Of a stretch of DNA of 64,000 nucleotides, positions 7,736 through 16,619 are shown in pieces (within the stretch, counting starts at the first letter, position 1; every line of letters begins with the position of its first letter). This DNA is from Pseudomonas fluorescens (GTDB lineage: Bacteria > Pseudomonadota > Gammaproteobacteria > Pseudomonadales > Pseudomonadaceae), in contig NZ_JSAK01000016.1 of the NCBI RefSeq assembly GCF_000802965.1, positions 39,588 through 103,587 on the forward strand, read 5' to 3'. The notes below the pieces were generated by a model, which ran no database searches, had not been told where the DNA came from, and worked only from the letters and a program-made list of their open reading frames with translations. A program made the position numbers and the translations under genes.

Positions 7736-9493
7736 GTGGCATTGACGATTCTTGGCCTGTCCGGCGCCCTTAGCCATGATCCTTCCGCAGCCCTGTATAT
7801 CGACGGCAAGCTGGTCGCGGCTGCCGAAGAAGAGCGCTTCGTGCGCGATAAACATGCAAAGAACCGCATGCCCTACGAATCGGCGAAGTTCTGCCTTGAG
7901 CAGGCCGGTATCAAACCCTCCGACGTTGACGTGGTCGCGATTCCATTCGCACCGATCAGCCTGTTCGGCAAGGCCCGCTGGCAGTACGCCAAGCGTTACT
8001 GGTACGCCCCGGACCGCGCACTCGACGCGATCCTGATGGGCAACCGTCGCTACAAGCGCTATCGCAACAAGATTGTCTGGTGCCTGGAGCAACTGGGTTT
8101 CGATCCGAAGAAGATCAAGATCGAGCCGGTCGAACACCACCTGGCTCACGCCTCCAGTGCCTACCACTGCTCCGGTTTCAAAGAGAAAACCGCGATCCTC
8201 GGGATCGACGGCAAGGGTGAGTACGCCACGACCTTCTTCGGTTATGGCGAAAACGGCAAGATTCACAAGATCAAGGAATTCTTCGATCCCGACTCCCTCG
8301 GCGGCCTCTACGGCGCGATCACCGAGTTCCTCGGTTTCGATATGCTCGACGGTGAGTTCAAGGTCATGGGCATGGCGCCGTACGGCGACGCCAGCAAATA
8401 TGATTTCTCGCGCCTGGCTTCGTTTGAAAACGGCGAACTGGTGATCAACACCGACTACGCCAACGTCATCGGCCTGCGTCGCTACAAAGAGAAGGGCAAG
8501 GGTTACTACTTCTCGCCGAAGCTGATCGAGTGGCTGGGTCCGAAGCGCGAAGGCGACATCGCCGACGAGCCGTACATCCACTACGCTGCCAGCATTCAAG
8601 CGCTGTTCGAAAAAATTTCGCTGCAGATGATCGACTACTACCTGGGCGACGTGCTCAAGGAAACCGGCAAACTGGCCTACGCCGGTGGCTGTGCGTTGAA
8701 CGTCAAGCTGAACCAGAAAATCATCGCCCGCGACGACGTCAAAGAGCTGTTCGTACAGCCGGCGTCCGGCGATGCCGGCACCGCAGTCGGCGCCGCAGCC
8801 TATGTGTCCCACGCCCGTGGCGTACCGGTCGAGAAGATGGAACACGTCTACCTCGGCCCTTCGTACAGCAACGAAGACGTGATCGCCGCCTGCGCCCGTC
8901 ACGAGAACAAGCCGACGTGGCGCAAGCTCGACAACATGCCGGAGCAGATCGCCAAGATCATGGTCGACGGCAATCCGGTGGCCTGGTTCCAGGGGCGCAT
9001 GGAGTTTGGTCCGCGTGCACTGGGTGGTCGTTCGATCATCGGTTGCCCGAGCGTGCCGGGTGTGGCGGATCGCATCAACCACCAGATCAAGTTCCGCGAG
9101 CGCTGGAGGCCTTTCTGCCCGTCGATGCTCGACACCGTGGCACCACAGATGATCAAGATCGATCACCCGGCGCCGTTCATGACCTTCACCTTCGAAGTGG
9201 CTGAAGAGTGGAAAACCCGCGTGCCGGAAGTCGTCCACGAAGACGGTACTTCCCGGGCCCAGGTGCTCAAGCGTGAATACAACCCGCGCTACTACGACAT
9301 GATGAAAGCGCTGGAAGTGCTGACCGGTAACGGCGTGTCGCTGAACACTTCGCTCAACCGTCGTGGCGAGCCGATGATCTGCTCGCCGACCGATGCCCTG
9401 AACATGTTCTTCGGTTCCGATCTACAGTACCTGATCATGGAAGACATTCTGGTGGTCAAAGAGGGCGCGAACGCATATGACACGCTCGGCTGA
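7736..9493 (+). CDS. wapO: LPS core carbamoyltransferase
   Basis: Carbamoyltransferase of the NodU/CmcH type (585 residues), expected to carbamoylate a core heptose; Pseudomonas LPS carries 7-O-carbamoyl on heptose II. The N-terminal Kae1-like ATPase part has GLSGALSHDPSAAL at the start, EHHLAHASSAYHCSGF near 130-145 with its metal-binding histidines, and LGIDGKGEYAT. The C-terminal carbamoyl-phosphate-processing domain has QGRMEFGPRALGGRSII near 420 and SLNRRGEPM near 540. The start is GTG with AGAGG about ten bases upstream. Its 3' end overlaps wapH by 17 bases. Confidence 0.9.
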   Translation: MALTILGLSGALSHDPSAALYIDGKLVAAAEEERFVRDKHAKNRMPYESAKFCLEQAGIKPSDVDVVAIPFAPISLFGKARWQYAKRYWYAPDRALDAILMGNRRYKRYRNKIVWCLEQLGFDPKKIKIEPVEHHLAHASSAYHCSGFKEKTAILGIDGKGEYATTFFGYGENGKIHKIKEFFDPDSLGGLYGAITEFLGFDMLDGEFKVMGMAPYGDASKYDFSRLASFENGELVINTDYANVIGLRRYKEKGKGYYFSPKLIEWLGPKREGDIADEPYIHYAASIQALFEKISLQMIDYYLGDVLKETGKLAYAGGCALNVKLNQKIIARDDVKELFVQPASGDAGTAVGAAAYVSHARGVPVEKMEHVYLGPSYSNEDVIAACARHENKPTWRKLDNMPEQIAKIMVDGNPVAWFQGRMEFGPRALGGRSIIGCPSVPGVADRINHQIKFRERWRPFCPSMLDTVAPQMIKIDHPAPFMTFTFEVAEEWKTRVPEVVHEDGTSRAQVLKREYNPRYYDMMKALEVLTGNGVSLNTSLNRRGEPMICSPTDALNMFFGSDLQYLIMEDILVVKEGANAYDTLG

Positions 9494-10607
9494 ACGCCAT
9501 GTGCTGCAGTTCTGCCACGGCTATGACGGGCCGTTTCTGGACTGCGCGCGGCAGTACGCCAGCCTGTTCGCGGGGACCGGCTATCGGGTGACCACGGTGT
9601 TTCTGACCGGGGTTGCCGATGCCGAAGTCGCTGCGGCCTGCGCTTCCGATGAAGTGTTGTTCATGGAGTACAGCTCCAGAGCCATTCGTGGCCTTAAGCT
9701 GGGCGCCATCGGCGATCTGCGCAAGATCGCCGCTTCGCGCAACTTCAGTTTCTGTATCGCCCACCGTTTCAAGCCTATCTACATCGCCTTGCTTGGCACT
9801 TCGTTGCCGGTGATTGGCGTACATCACGCCTTTGGCGATTACAAACGCGGCAGCCGCAAGCTCTTCGCGCAAATCTTTCGCAAGCGCCTGAGCCTGCTCG
9901 GGGTGTCCGATGCGGTGCGCGACGACATGCGCCAATGCCTGCCTAAATGGCCGGCGGGACGCATTCGCACGCTCTATAACCGCATCGATGTGCAAGCCTT
10001 GCAGGACAGTCAGGTGTCGGCGAGTGAGGCTCGGGAGATTCTCGGCCTGTCGGTGGATGCCTGGATTGTCGGCAACGTCGGACGTCTGCACCCGGACAAG
10101 GATCAGGCGACGTTGCTGGATGGTTTTGCTGCGGCGCTGCCTGGGTTGCCGGCCAACAGCCAACTGGTGATTCTGGGTAGCGGTCGTCTTGAGCAAGACC
10201 TCAAGGCCCAGGCCCGTGAATTGGGAATCGGCGATCGCGTGCTGTTCCTTGGTCAGGTGCCCGAGGCCCGACGTTATTTCCGTGCTTTCGACGTGTTTGC
10301 CCTGAGTTCCGATCACGAACCGTTCGGTATGGTGCTACTGGAAGCCATGGCCGCCGGCGTGCCGTTGCTCGCCACCGCATGCGGCGGGGCGAAGGAAGTG
10401 GTCGAAGGCGTTGGCATTCTGTTCCCATTGGGCGATGCCGAGCACCTGGCTCAAGGGCTGCAGCATCTGGCCGCGATGGACGAGCAGCAACGTCAGCAAT
10501 GCGCCGAGCTGATGCTCGAGCGCCTGCATGAACGCTTCTCCGACCGCGCGGTACGCGATGCCTTCTGGCATTTGCCACACGTTATCGAACTGGCACCGAG
10601 GGGCTGA
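9477..10607 (+). CDS. wapH: LPS core glycosyltransferase (GT4), WapH-like
   Basis: A 376-residue GT-B glycosyltransferase. The C-terminal GT4 domain carries GNVGRLHPDKDQATLLDGF near residues 200-218 and the retaining-enzyme motif HEPFGMVLLEAMAAGVPLL near 280-298. It starts inside the end of wapO (17 bp overlap) and its stop overlaps the next ATG by one base. Position matches PAO1 wapH, which adds an outer-core hexose, so that is the likely role. The sugar and linkage cannot be deduced from sequence. Confidence 0.85.
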   Translation: MTRSAERHVLQFCHGYDGPFLDCARQYASLFAGTGYRVTTVFLTGVADAEVAAACASDEVLFMEYSSRAIRGLKLGAIGDLRKIAASRNFSFCIAHRFKPIYIALLGTSLPVIGVHHAFGDYKRGSRKLFAQIFRKRLSLLGVSDAVRDDMRQCLPKWPAGRIRTLYNRIDVQALQDSQVSASEAREILGLSVDAWIVGNVGRLHPDKDQATLLDGFAAALPGLPANSQLVILGSGRLEQDLKAQARELGIGDRVLFLGQVPEARRYFRAFDVFALSSDHEPFGMVLLEAMAAGVPLLATACGGAKEVVEGVGILFPLGDAEHLAQGLQHLAAMDEQQRQQCAELMLERLHERFSDRAVRDAFWHLPHVIELAPRG

Positions 10608-11503
10608 TGCTCAACCGATTTCAAGGCTGGCGCGAACGTGGCTGGTCGGTAACCGACGCCTCGACCTACGCCGAGGCCTGGCAACGTTTTGGCGGCAGTG
10701 TTGCGACTCATCCGCTGGTGGTCGAGCGACTGGCGCATCTGGCCGACATTCCGGTGCGCTACCTGGCCTGGGAGCAAGGCGGCGACGTCAAAGCGGCGAT
10801 CCCTACCTGGGGCCGCGATCTTGCGCTGTCCAAAGACGTGCTCAAACGCCGCGGCAAAAAAGGCCTGTTCGACCTCGGCAACGCGGAAATCATTTTGCCA
10901 GCCGCTGACGATGCTCAGGCCCCCCTGCGTCATCGTGGTCGTTATTTGTCGGCGCTGAACGAAAGCCGTTTCACCGGTATCAAGCTGCAAACCGAGCAAC
11001 TGGCCATGGCTCGCACACCCGAAGAATTGTCGAAGAAGTTTCGTTACAACCAGCGCCGCGAACTACGGCTGCTGGAAGAAGCGGGCGGGGTGGTGCGACC
11101 GGTTGCCGAGTTTTCCAGTGCCGAACTGGCGGCGATCTACTGCGACTTGTTCCAGCGCCGCTGGGGATTTGCGGCCACGGGTGCCGAGCGAATGGCCGAG
11201 GTCATTGAGTTGTTGCGCGAGTTGCTGATCGGCTCGGTAATTTTCCTCAATGATGCGCCGATTGCGATTCAACTGGTGTACCGCGTCGAGACGCCGCAGT
11301 GGATCAGCGTCGAATACATCAATGGTGGGGTCGACCCGCAAACCCGCGCATTCAGCCCTGGCAGCGTGCTGAGTTTTCTCAATACCCAAAGCGCCTGGGA
11401 GCATGCCCGGGCGCTGGACAAACCCTTGCGTTTTTCCTTTGGTCGCGCTGACCGGGAATACAAGGATCGCTGGTGCAACCCCGTGCCGGTCTTCACCGTA
11501 TGA
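10607..11503 (+). CDS. Mig-14-like protein
   Basis: A 298-residue protein resembling Mig-14, which in Salmonella and Pseudomonas is linked to resistance to cationic antimicrobial peptides. The body has the pattern of a GNAT/FemAB-like acyltransferase: the positively charged segment KKFRYNQRRELRLLEEAGG near 145-163, and late-domain strands PIAIQLVYRV and SVEYINGG. No membrane span or signal peptide is seen. It overlaps wapH by one base and dnpA by four, so it belongs to the core operon. The biochemical activity of this family is not established. Confidence 0.8.
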   Translation: MLNRFQGWRERGWSVTDASTYAEAWQRFGGSVATHPLVVERLAHLADIPVRYLAWEQGGDVKAAIPTWGRDLALSKDVLKRRGKKGLFDLGNAEIILPAADDAQAPLRHRGRYLSALNESRFTGIKLQTEQLAMARTPEELSKKFRYNQRRELRLLEEAGGVVRPVAEFSSAELAAIYCDLFQRRWGFAATGAERMAEVIELLRELLIGSVIFLNDAPIAIQLVYRVETPQWISVEYINGGVDPQTRAFSPGSVLSFLNTQSAWEHARALDKPLRFSFGRADREYKDRWCNPVPVFTV

Positions 11504-12912
11504 GTCAGCCCATGAGTCGCAAACAACAACTGCTCAAGCGCCATCGCCGCAATAAACGTATCGGTCTGTTGATCGCGCTCGTGCTGTTGATTGTCGTGGG
11601 CGTGCTGGTGGCCTGGTGGTTGCCGCTGATGCTCGCGGTCCTAGGCTGGATCGCCCACGAAGCCTGGTTTGCCGACCACCTGTTCTATTCCCCCCAAGAC
11701 GATTACCAATACAGCTTCCCGCCGTACACCCCGCAGCCCAAGGTCCATCTGAACGGTGAGCATTTGCGGCTGGACGAAGGCGTCATGCTGGTTGATGACG
11801 CTACCCTTGTTCTGGCGCTGCGGGTAAAAAGCACCTGGTTGGGGCGCTTTTTCGATCCGGTGGTTGAATTATTGGGTGGCGAGAATCCAGACCGGCAGAC
11901 CTTCGAACGGGGTGTGAACGGGCTGCGGTATTTCAATCTGAGTGGTCAGGCGCAAGTGTTGTCACGAGGCGAGTTGCGCTTGCGCGGGCGCTTCTGCCAG
12001 TTGCTTGGTGAGCCTGTGTTGTGGGCATTTGAACATCCGGATTATCGCCGTCAGCGGGTGATGGTGATTGCACCGCACGCCGATGACGCGGAGTTGGCGG
12101 CCTACGGTTTGTACAGTCAGGCCGATGAGGCCTGGATCGTCACGCTCACTGCCGGAGAGATCGAAGCCGAACACTATCAGCAGATGAACCTGAGCAAGGT
12201 CGACGCGGCGCGTTTGAAGGGCCGGTTGCGGGCCTGGGACAGTATTGCCGTGCCGCGTTGGGCCGGGGTACCCGAAGCCCATTGCGTGCAACTGGGTTAT
12301 TTCTGTTTGCAACTGGCGGCGATGCAGGCCTCGCCGACTCAGCCAATGGGCTCGCGGGAAGCGGATCTGAGCGACACCCGACTGTTTCGCCGGTTGAATG
12401 CCTTTGCGCTGCCGGGAGATGTCGACGGCGCGCCGACATGGAACAAACTGCTGGCGGACCTGCGAGCCTTGCTGCTGCGGGCGCAACCTGAAGTGATCGT
12501 GCTGCCACACCCGACCCTCGATCCTCATCCCGATCATATTTGTGCTCAAGAAGCCGTACTCGAAGCATTGAAAGGGCTGGAATGGCAACCGACGCTACTG
12601 GGTTACGCCAACCACCTGCACGACAATGATCGCTGGCCAATGGGCAACTCAGGAGACGGTACGGCACTTCCTCCGGTTTTCGATGCGGCCCGGACACTCC
12701 GCCCCTACTGCCTCTTGCTTGATCGGGCGCAGCAGTGTGACAAGGCCATGGCATTGGGGATGATGCATGACTTGCAGCCCCCAGCCCCATTCAAACGTCG
12801 TTTGCGCCGTGGGTTACAGCGCCTGTTGGCAGGGCGTTCCGGATCGCCTTATGGCGAAAACGAATTTTTTCGCAAGGCTGTGCGTCGCCATGAATTGTTC
12901 TGGCGTTTGTAA
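11500..12912 (+). CDS. dnpA: Membrane-anchored PIG-L de-N-acetylase
   Basis: A 470-residue LmbE/PIG-L family zinc de-N-acetylase, the position homologue of P. aeruginosa DnpA, which has been linked to fluoroquinolone tolerance. A basic N-terminus (RKQQLLKRHRRNKR) is followed by a transmembrane segment at about residues 24-55. The catalytic domain has the metal motif APHADDAEL near residue 193 and the distal DPHPDH near 340. ATG 11500 is chosen because it makes a four-base overlap with the preceding stop. The substrate is presumably an N-acetylated sugar of LPS or its precursor; this is inference. Confidence 0.85.
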   Translation: MSQPMSRKQQLLKRHRRNKRIGLLIALVLLIVVGVLVAWWLPLMLAVLGWIAHEAWFADHLFYSPQDDYQYSFPPYTPQPKVHLNGEHLRLDEGVMLVDDATLVLALRVKSTWLGRFFDPVVELLGGENPDRQTFERGVNGLRYFNLSGQAQVLSRGELRLRGRFCQLLGEPVLWAFEHPDYRRQRVMVIAPHADDAELAAYGLYSQADEAWIVTLTAGEIEAEHYQQMNLSKVDAARLKGRLRAWDSIAVPRWAGVPEAHCVQLGYFCLQLAAMQASPTQPMGSREADLSDTRLFRRLNAFALPGDVDGAPTWNKLLADLRALLLRAQPEVIVLPHPTLDPHPDHICAQEAVLEALKGLEWQPTLLGYANHLHDNDRWPMGNSGDGTALPPVFDAARTLRPYCLLLDRAQQCDKAMALGMMHDLQPPAPFKRRLRRGLQRLLAGRSGSPYGENEFFRKAVRRHELFWRL

Positions 12913-12924
12913 GGTGTCATGGAC

Positions 12925-12960
12925 CTGAATGCGTCTGCCTTTGAAGGCAGAGGGTTTCAG
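12925..12960 (+). other. Intergenic hairpin between dnpA and ssg-like gene
   Basis: The segment TCTGCCTTTGAAGGCAGA at 12934-12951 is a perfect 8-bp stem with a minimal loop, and is flanked by a second complementary pair (CTGAA / TTCAG). No T run follows, so it is not a clear terminator. It may protect the mRNA end or cause partial attenuation inside the locus. Confidence 0.5.
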
Positions 12961-12995
12961 GTGTTGCTCGGTTTGCCGTTGCGGCAAGGAAGACG

Positions 12996-13952
12996 ATGAA
13001 AGTTCTATTTCTGGTGCAGAAAGATCAGCGAGCCATTCTTGACCGTTTGTACGACGGCGTGGCGGCGCATTGTGAGTGTGACTTGCGCTGGCTGAACAGT
13101 GATGAACAGCGCAACCTGCGTCGCTATTTCCGGCGTGAAGTCGATGTCTCGCGCTATGACCGGATCGTGTTTTTCCTGCGCTTCAAGCAGGAGATCCGTC
13201 AAGTCGGATTCATTCGCACGATTCCCAACCTGGTGATTCTCGAGCACGACGCTTACCAGAATTACATTCCCTGCAAGTACACCGGAAAGTTCAGCGCTCA
13301 CTACCGTCGTTTGCCGTGGGCGCGGGTGATCAGTTCCGGTTTCGTCGTTACCGAGCGCTTGCGCGGGGAAGGTTTCGATGCGGTGTTCGTTCCCAAGGGC
13401 TATGACCAGACGCAACTGGAGGATCAGGGCCGCGAGCGGGATATCGAACTGGCGTTTGTCGGTAGCACCAACAGTGTCGCGTACAGCGGTCGAAAGGCGC
13501 TGCTTGACGAGTTGGGGCGAGTCGAAAACCTGGTGGTGACGCGCACCAAGTCCGGTGAGGAGTACCGCGATACGCTCAACCGAATTCGCTTTTTCGTCAG
13601 TGCCGATGTTGGCATGGGCGAGTTCATGATCAAGAATTTCGAGGCCATGGCCTGCGGTTGCGTATTGCTGGCCTATGACCAGGGCGCGGCGGAAAGCCAG
13701 GCGCTGGGTTTGCAGGATATGCACAACGTGGTGTTCTATCAGAGCATTGCGCAGCTTCAGGAAAAACTGGTGTTGTTGCGAGGCGACCCGGAGCTGGCGC
13801 AGCGTATCGCGCGCAATGGCCGCGAGCTGGCCGTCAGCCAGTTCAGTTTTTCACGCATAGGCCAGCGTATCGTCGAGGAGCTTGAGCCACCATTGCGGGC
13901 TCGTGCGCCTCTGAAACTATTAGAAAAAATCCGCCTGAAACTAGGCATTTGA
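12996..13952 (+). CDS. ssg: Cell-surface glycan glycosyltransferase, Ssg-like
   Basis: A 318-residue glycosyltransferase of the CgeB/GT1-like type. It has AFVGSTNSVAYSGRKALLDELG near 150-171, the C-terminal donor-binding segment MIKNFEAMACGCVLLAYDQG near 209-228, and the polar phosphate-binding tail typical of such enzymes. AAGGAAGA lies just before the ATG. By position it matches PAO1 PA5001 (ssg), needed for normal LPS, motility and surface properties in several pseudomonads. The donor sugar is unknown. Confidence 0.75.
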   Translation: MKVLFLVQKDQRAILDRLYDGVAAHCECDLRWLNSDEQRNLRRYFRREVDVSRYDRIVFFLRFKQEIRQVGFIRTIPNLVILEHDAYQNYIPCKYTGKFSAHYRRLPWARVISSGFVVTERLRGEGFDAVFVPKGYDQTQLEDQGRERDIELAFVGSTNSVAYSGRKALLDELGRVENLVVTRTKSGEEYRDTLNRIRFFVSADVGMGEFMIKNFEAMACGCVLLAYDQGAAESQALGLQDMHNVVFYQSIAQLQEKLVLLRGDPELAQRIARNGRELAVSQFSFSRIGQRIVEELEPPLRARAPLKLLEKIRLKLGI

Positions 13953-14007
13953 CAAGCGTTGGCCGGCCATTGATATTGCTGGCGACTTTTACCTGATTGG
14001 GATTCCA

Positions 14008-14769
14008 GTGCGATTTTCAAAAGAAAGTGACATCACATTGGTGGTCACCAGCTGCGGCAGGCTCGATCTGCTCAAGATGACCCTCGAGAGCTTCGATCGA
14101 TTCAATACCGCAGCCATTCGCGAAGTTTTCATTACTGAAGATGCGGGTGACGAAGGTGTGCACGCGATCATTCCAGAAAGCTGGAAGGATCACTGCACGG
14201 TGTTCGTCAACCGGCCAAAACTGGGCCAGTTGGCATCGATTGATCTGGCCTACTCGCACGTCAACACGGCGTACATCTTTCATTGTGAGGATGACTGGGA
14301 GTTCTATCGTCCCGGGTTTGTCGAAGACTCCATGACCATCCTCGAATCGCGCCCGGAAATCCTCCAGGTGTGGCTGCGTAGCTATAATCATGACCTGCGA
14401 GTTCACAGCCCTTACATTCGTCTGGGGGCGCGTGAGATCGTCGGTGGAGTGGCCTGTTACCCGTTGATCTCTGACAAACCGGAATGGCAGGGCTTCTCGC
14501 TGAACCCAGGTCTGCGGCGAATCAAGGATTATCGATTGTGTGCGCCATTTACCAGCTACAGTGGGGAGAAGGCTCTGTCGCTTCGATACGCAGAGCTGGA
14601 TTTGACGGCGCTGACGCTCGAAGCGGACGCTGTCATGCACACCGGTTTTGGCTTGCATGTGCAAACACCTATCGAGCGTCAGCGCAAGGCGCGCCGCAGT
14701 CGGCGCGAACAGATTAAGTTCGCCTTGGTTTTGTTGTTGGGAGTCTGCATTGGCTGGTTCATCAACTAA
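14008..14769 (+). CDS. Family 2 glycosyltransferase with C-terminal membrane anchor
   Basis: A 253-residue inverting GT2-type enzyme with the start DITLVVTSCGRLDLLKMTLESF, the nucleotide-sugar segment FITEDAGD, and the metal-binding DxD equivalent HCEDDWEF near residues 90-97. The last 20 residues are hydrophobic (FALVLLLGVCIGWFI), suggesting an anchor in the inner membrane. The start is GTG 14008; the ribosome site is weak (GGGA). It lies where PAO1 has the outer-core rhamnosyltransferase wapR, but I cannot show orthology, so no symbol is given. Probably an outer-core transferase. Confidence 0.75.
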   Translation: MRFSKESDITLVVTSCGRLDLLKMTLESFDRFNTAAIREVFITEDAGDEGVHAIIPESWKDHCTVFVNRPKLGQLASIDLAYSHVNTAYIFHCEDDWEFYRPGFVEDSMTILESRPEILQVWLRSYNHDLRVHSPYIRLGAREIVGGVACYPLISDKPEWQGFSLNPGLRRIKDYRLCAPFTSYSGEKALSLRYAELDLTALTLEADAVMHTGFGLHVQTPIERQRKARRSRREQIKFALVLLLGVCIGWFIN

Positions 14770-14814
14770 CGACACAGCAGCTTATCTTCAACCCATGCAT
14801 TGGCTGTTCGCCCT

Positions 14815-15909
14815 ATGAATATTCTTAATGTCATGTGGGCCGGCGGCGCTCCGTTTGCCTCCATTCACAAGGTGCATCAGCAGATTTTGTCCCAGGCCGA
14901 GCCTTCTACCCCGGTCAAAACCTGGTTGCTTCAGGGGGTGGCGTCCGAATGTAGGGTGAACGTCGGTGAGGTGCGGGAGTGGGGACTGTCTTCCGCCCGA
15001 TTGAAAGGGCGACATTTCTGGCGCCTGACCAAGCCCTGGATGCGAGCCCGATTCAAGCGCGCGCTTGTAGACAGCGATGCACATCTGGTGATGCTGGATG
15101 GATTGGGTGTAGCGCGAGCGTTGTTGCCGATACTTAAAACATTGCCGCATATCCGTGCGGTGGTGATTTTTCATGGCTCGCCACGACTGCACTCTGGCGA
15201 TCAATCGCTTTTCCAACAGATCCCGGCATCCCGGCTGACATTGGCTGCGGTATCGAACACCCTCGCAGACTCGCTGAGCAGGGGCCTGCAAGTACCGGTC
15301 ATGACGTTGCGCAGCGCGTTCGAACCTGTCGCGTTCCGTTCCGCCCTGCTCCCGCGAAAGGAAGCTCGGATCCGATTGGGACTGCCCCTGGACGAGGGAC
15401 TGGTGCTCGGTGCAGTAGGGCGCCTGGTCTCCGAAAAAGGTTTTCGCTGCCTGCTCGACGCGTTTTCTGCGGCAACGCATGAGCCGCCCGATCTGCGATT
15501 GGTGATTATTGGTGAAGGCACGAACCGTGCTGGCCTGGAAGCGCGGATTGAGGAACTGGGCTTGCGCGGCAAAGTCTTGTTGCCGGGTCATCTGAATGAC
15601 GCGGCGCGGCTCTACCGTGCATTCGACTGGATTGCGATACCGTCGCTCGAAGAGGGCCTGGGATTGATCATGCAGGAAGCGGTCATGTCAGGTGTTCCGG
15701 TGCTGTCCAGTGAGCTTCCCGTGTTTCGTGAACAGTTGGCAGATACTGGCAGGTATGCCGTGGCCAATGATGTCAGTGCCTGGAAGGATGCAATCGTGCG
15801 TGCATTCAGCGCTTCTGCCGAGACGGTCGCCGCAGAGCAATACCAGGCTCTTGCACCGGATCAAGCCTGGCTGGACTTCAGCCAGGCCGCCCGAACATTA
15901 CTTTCATGA
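14815..15909 (+). CDS. GT4 glycosyltransferase of the LPS outer core
   Basis: A 364-residue GT-B retaining glycosyltransferase. The N-terminus NILNVMWAGGAPFASIHKVHQ is the acceptor-domain start, GAVGRLVSEKGFRCLLDAF lies near 200-218, and the motif SLEEGLGLIMQEAVMSGVPVL lies near 278-298. ATG 14815 is preferred over an in-frame TTG 15 bases upstream because it starts at the first core beta strand. Likely adds an outer-core sugar before ligation by WaaL. It converges with the reverse-strand kinase gene, the two reading frames overlapping by six bases. Confidence 0.8.
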   Translation: MNILNVMWAGGAPFASIHKVHQQILSQAEPSTPVKTWLLQGVASECRVNVGEVREWGLSSARLKGRHFWRLTKPWMRARFKRALVDSDAHLVMLDGLGVARALLPILKTLPHIRAVVIFHGSPRLHSGDQSLFQQIPASRLTLAAVSNTLADSLSRGLQVPVMTLRSAFEPVAFRSALLPRKEARIRLGLPLDEGLVLGAVGRLVSEKGFRCLLDAFSAATHEPPDLRLVIIGEGTNRAGLEARIEELGLRGKVLLPGHLNDAARLYRAFDWIAIPSLEEGLGLIMQEAVMSGVPVLSSELPVFREQLADTGRYAVANDVSAWKDAIVRAFSASAETVAAEQYQALAPDQAWLDFSQAARTLLS

Positions 15910-16509
15910 TGGCAGCACTGCCTGCTCGAGAGCCTGCATCGGAAAGGTGTCGTTCAGCTTCTCGCGGGCAATGTAGCGGGCGAAATGCTGCAGATTGCGC
16001 TTGATCAAATGCCGCGGCAACGGCCCGCGCAGGAAGCGCATGTCCGCGACATCAATGAGACCCATTCGGTTGTCCGGGGTGATCACGATGTTGCCCAGGT
16101 GCAGCGACCGAAAATAAATCCCCGATCGATGAAGACTGCGAATCAACCCGGCCAGTTCTGGCAACGCCTGTGGCCAATTGAACCCTTCCTTGCTGGAGAT
16201 CTGACGCAGGGTCTCTCCTGGCAGCGGCTGGTAAAGCACGGCCGTCATGCCTGGTGCTTCCAGTCGGTAATACTGCAGAACCTGCAAGGTAGGTACGCCG
16301 AGCTTTTGCAGTTTGAAGGCATTGTCGATGAAGCGTTTCGAATAGGGGCGGATCAATGCGGATGAAAAAAAACGCTTGCGACGAAACAGTTTGAGAATAT
16401 TCCCATCCTGCAACAGGTAGACTTTCGGCCCGTAGCTGTCGGCCTCCAGTATTTTGGCGCCGTCAATCATTTGATTTAGAGCGGCTTGCGGAAGCCGTGA
16501 ACATTGCAT
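15904..16509 (-). CDS. Kinase-fold protein of the LPS locus (toluene-tolerance type)
   Basis: A 201-residue protein related to WaaP/BUD32-like small kinases and in the position of PAO1 PA4998. The sequence shows KVYLLQDGNILKLFRRKRF as nucleotide lobe, the catalytic-loop equivalent RSLHLGNIVI (Arg-Ser where HGD is usual) and LIDVADMRF as metal-binding segment. The start at 16509 is preferred to a longer frame from 16581 because AAGG is spaced nine bases before it. It is the only gene of the core region on the minus strand, placed between two glycan genes. Pseudomonas homologues are annotated as toluene tolerance proteins; function unproven. Confidence 0.72.
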   Translation of the reverse strand: MQCSRLPQAALNQMIDGAKILEADSYGPKVYLLQDGNILKLFRRKRFFSSALIRPYSKRFIDNAFKLQKLGVPTLQVLQYYRLEAPGMTAVLYQPLPGETLRQISSKEGFNWPQALPELAGLIRSLHRSGIYFRSLHLGNIVITPDNRMGLIDVADMRFLRGPLPRHLIKRNLQHFARYIAREKLNDTFPMQALEQAVLPS

Positions 16510-16619
16510 TGTAGAAAGCCTTGTTGGAAGAACGGGGCGCTGTGGCGGGCAATGATGCCGAAAAAATTCAGCTTTAACCACGCCGGGTTGTGCGGATGAA
16601 CTTTCTCAGGAGCAATTTG

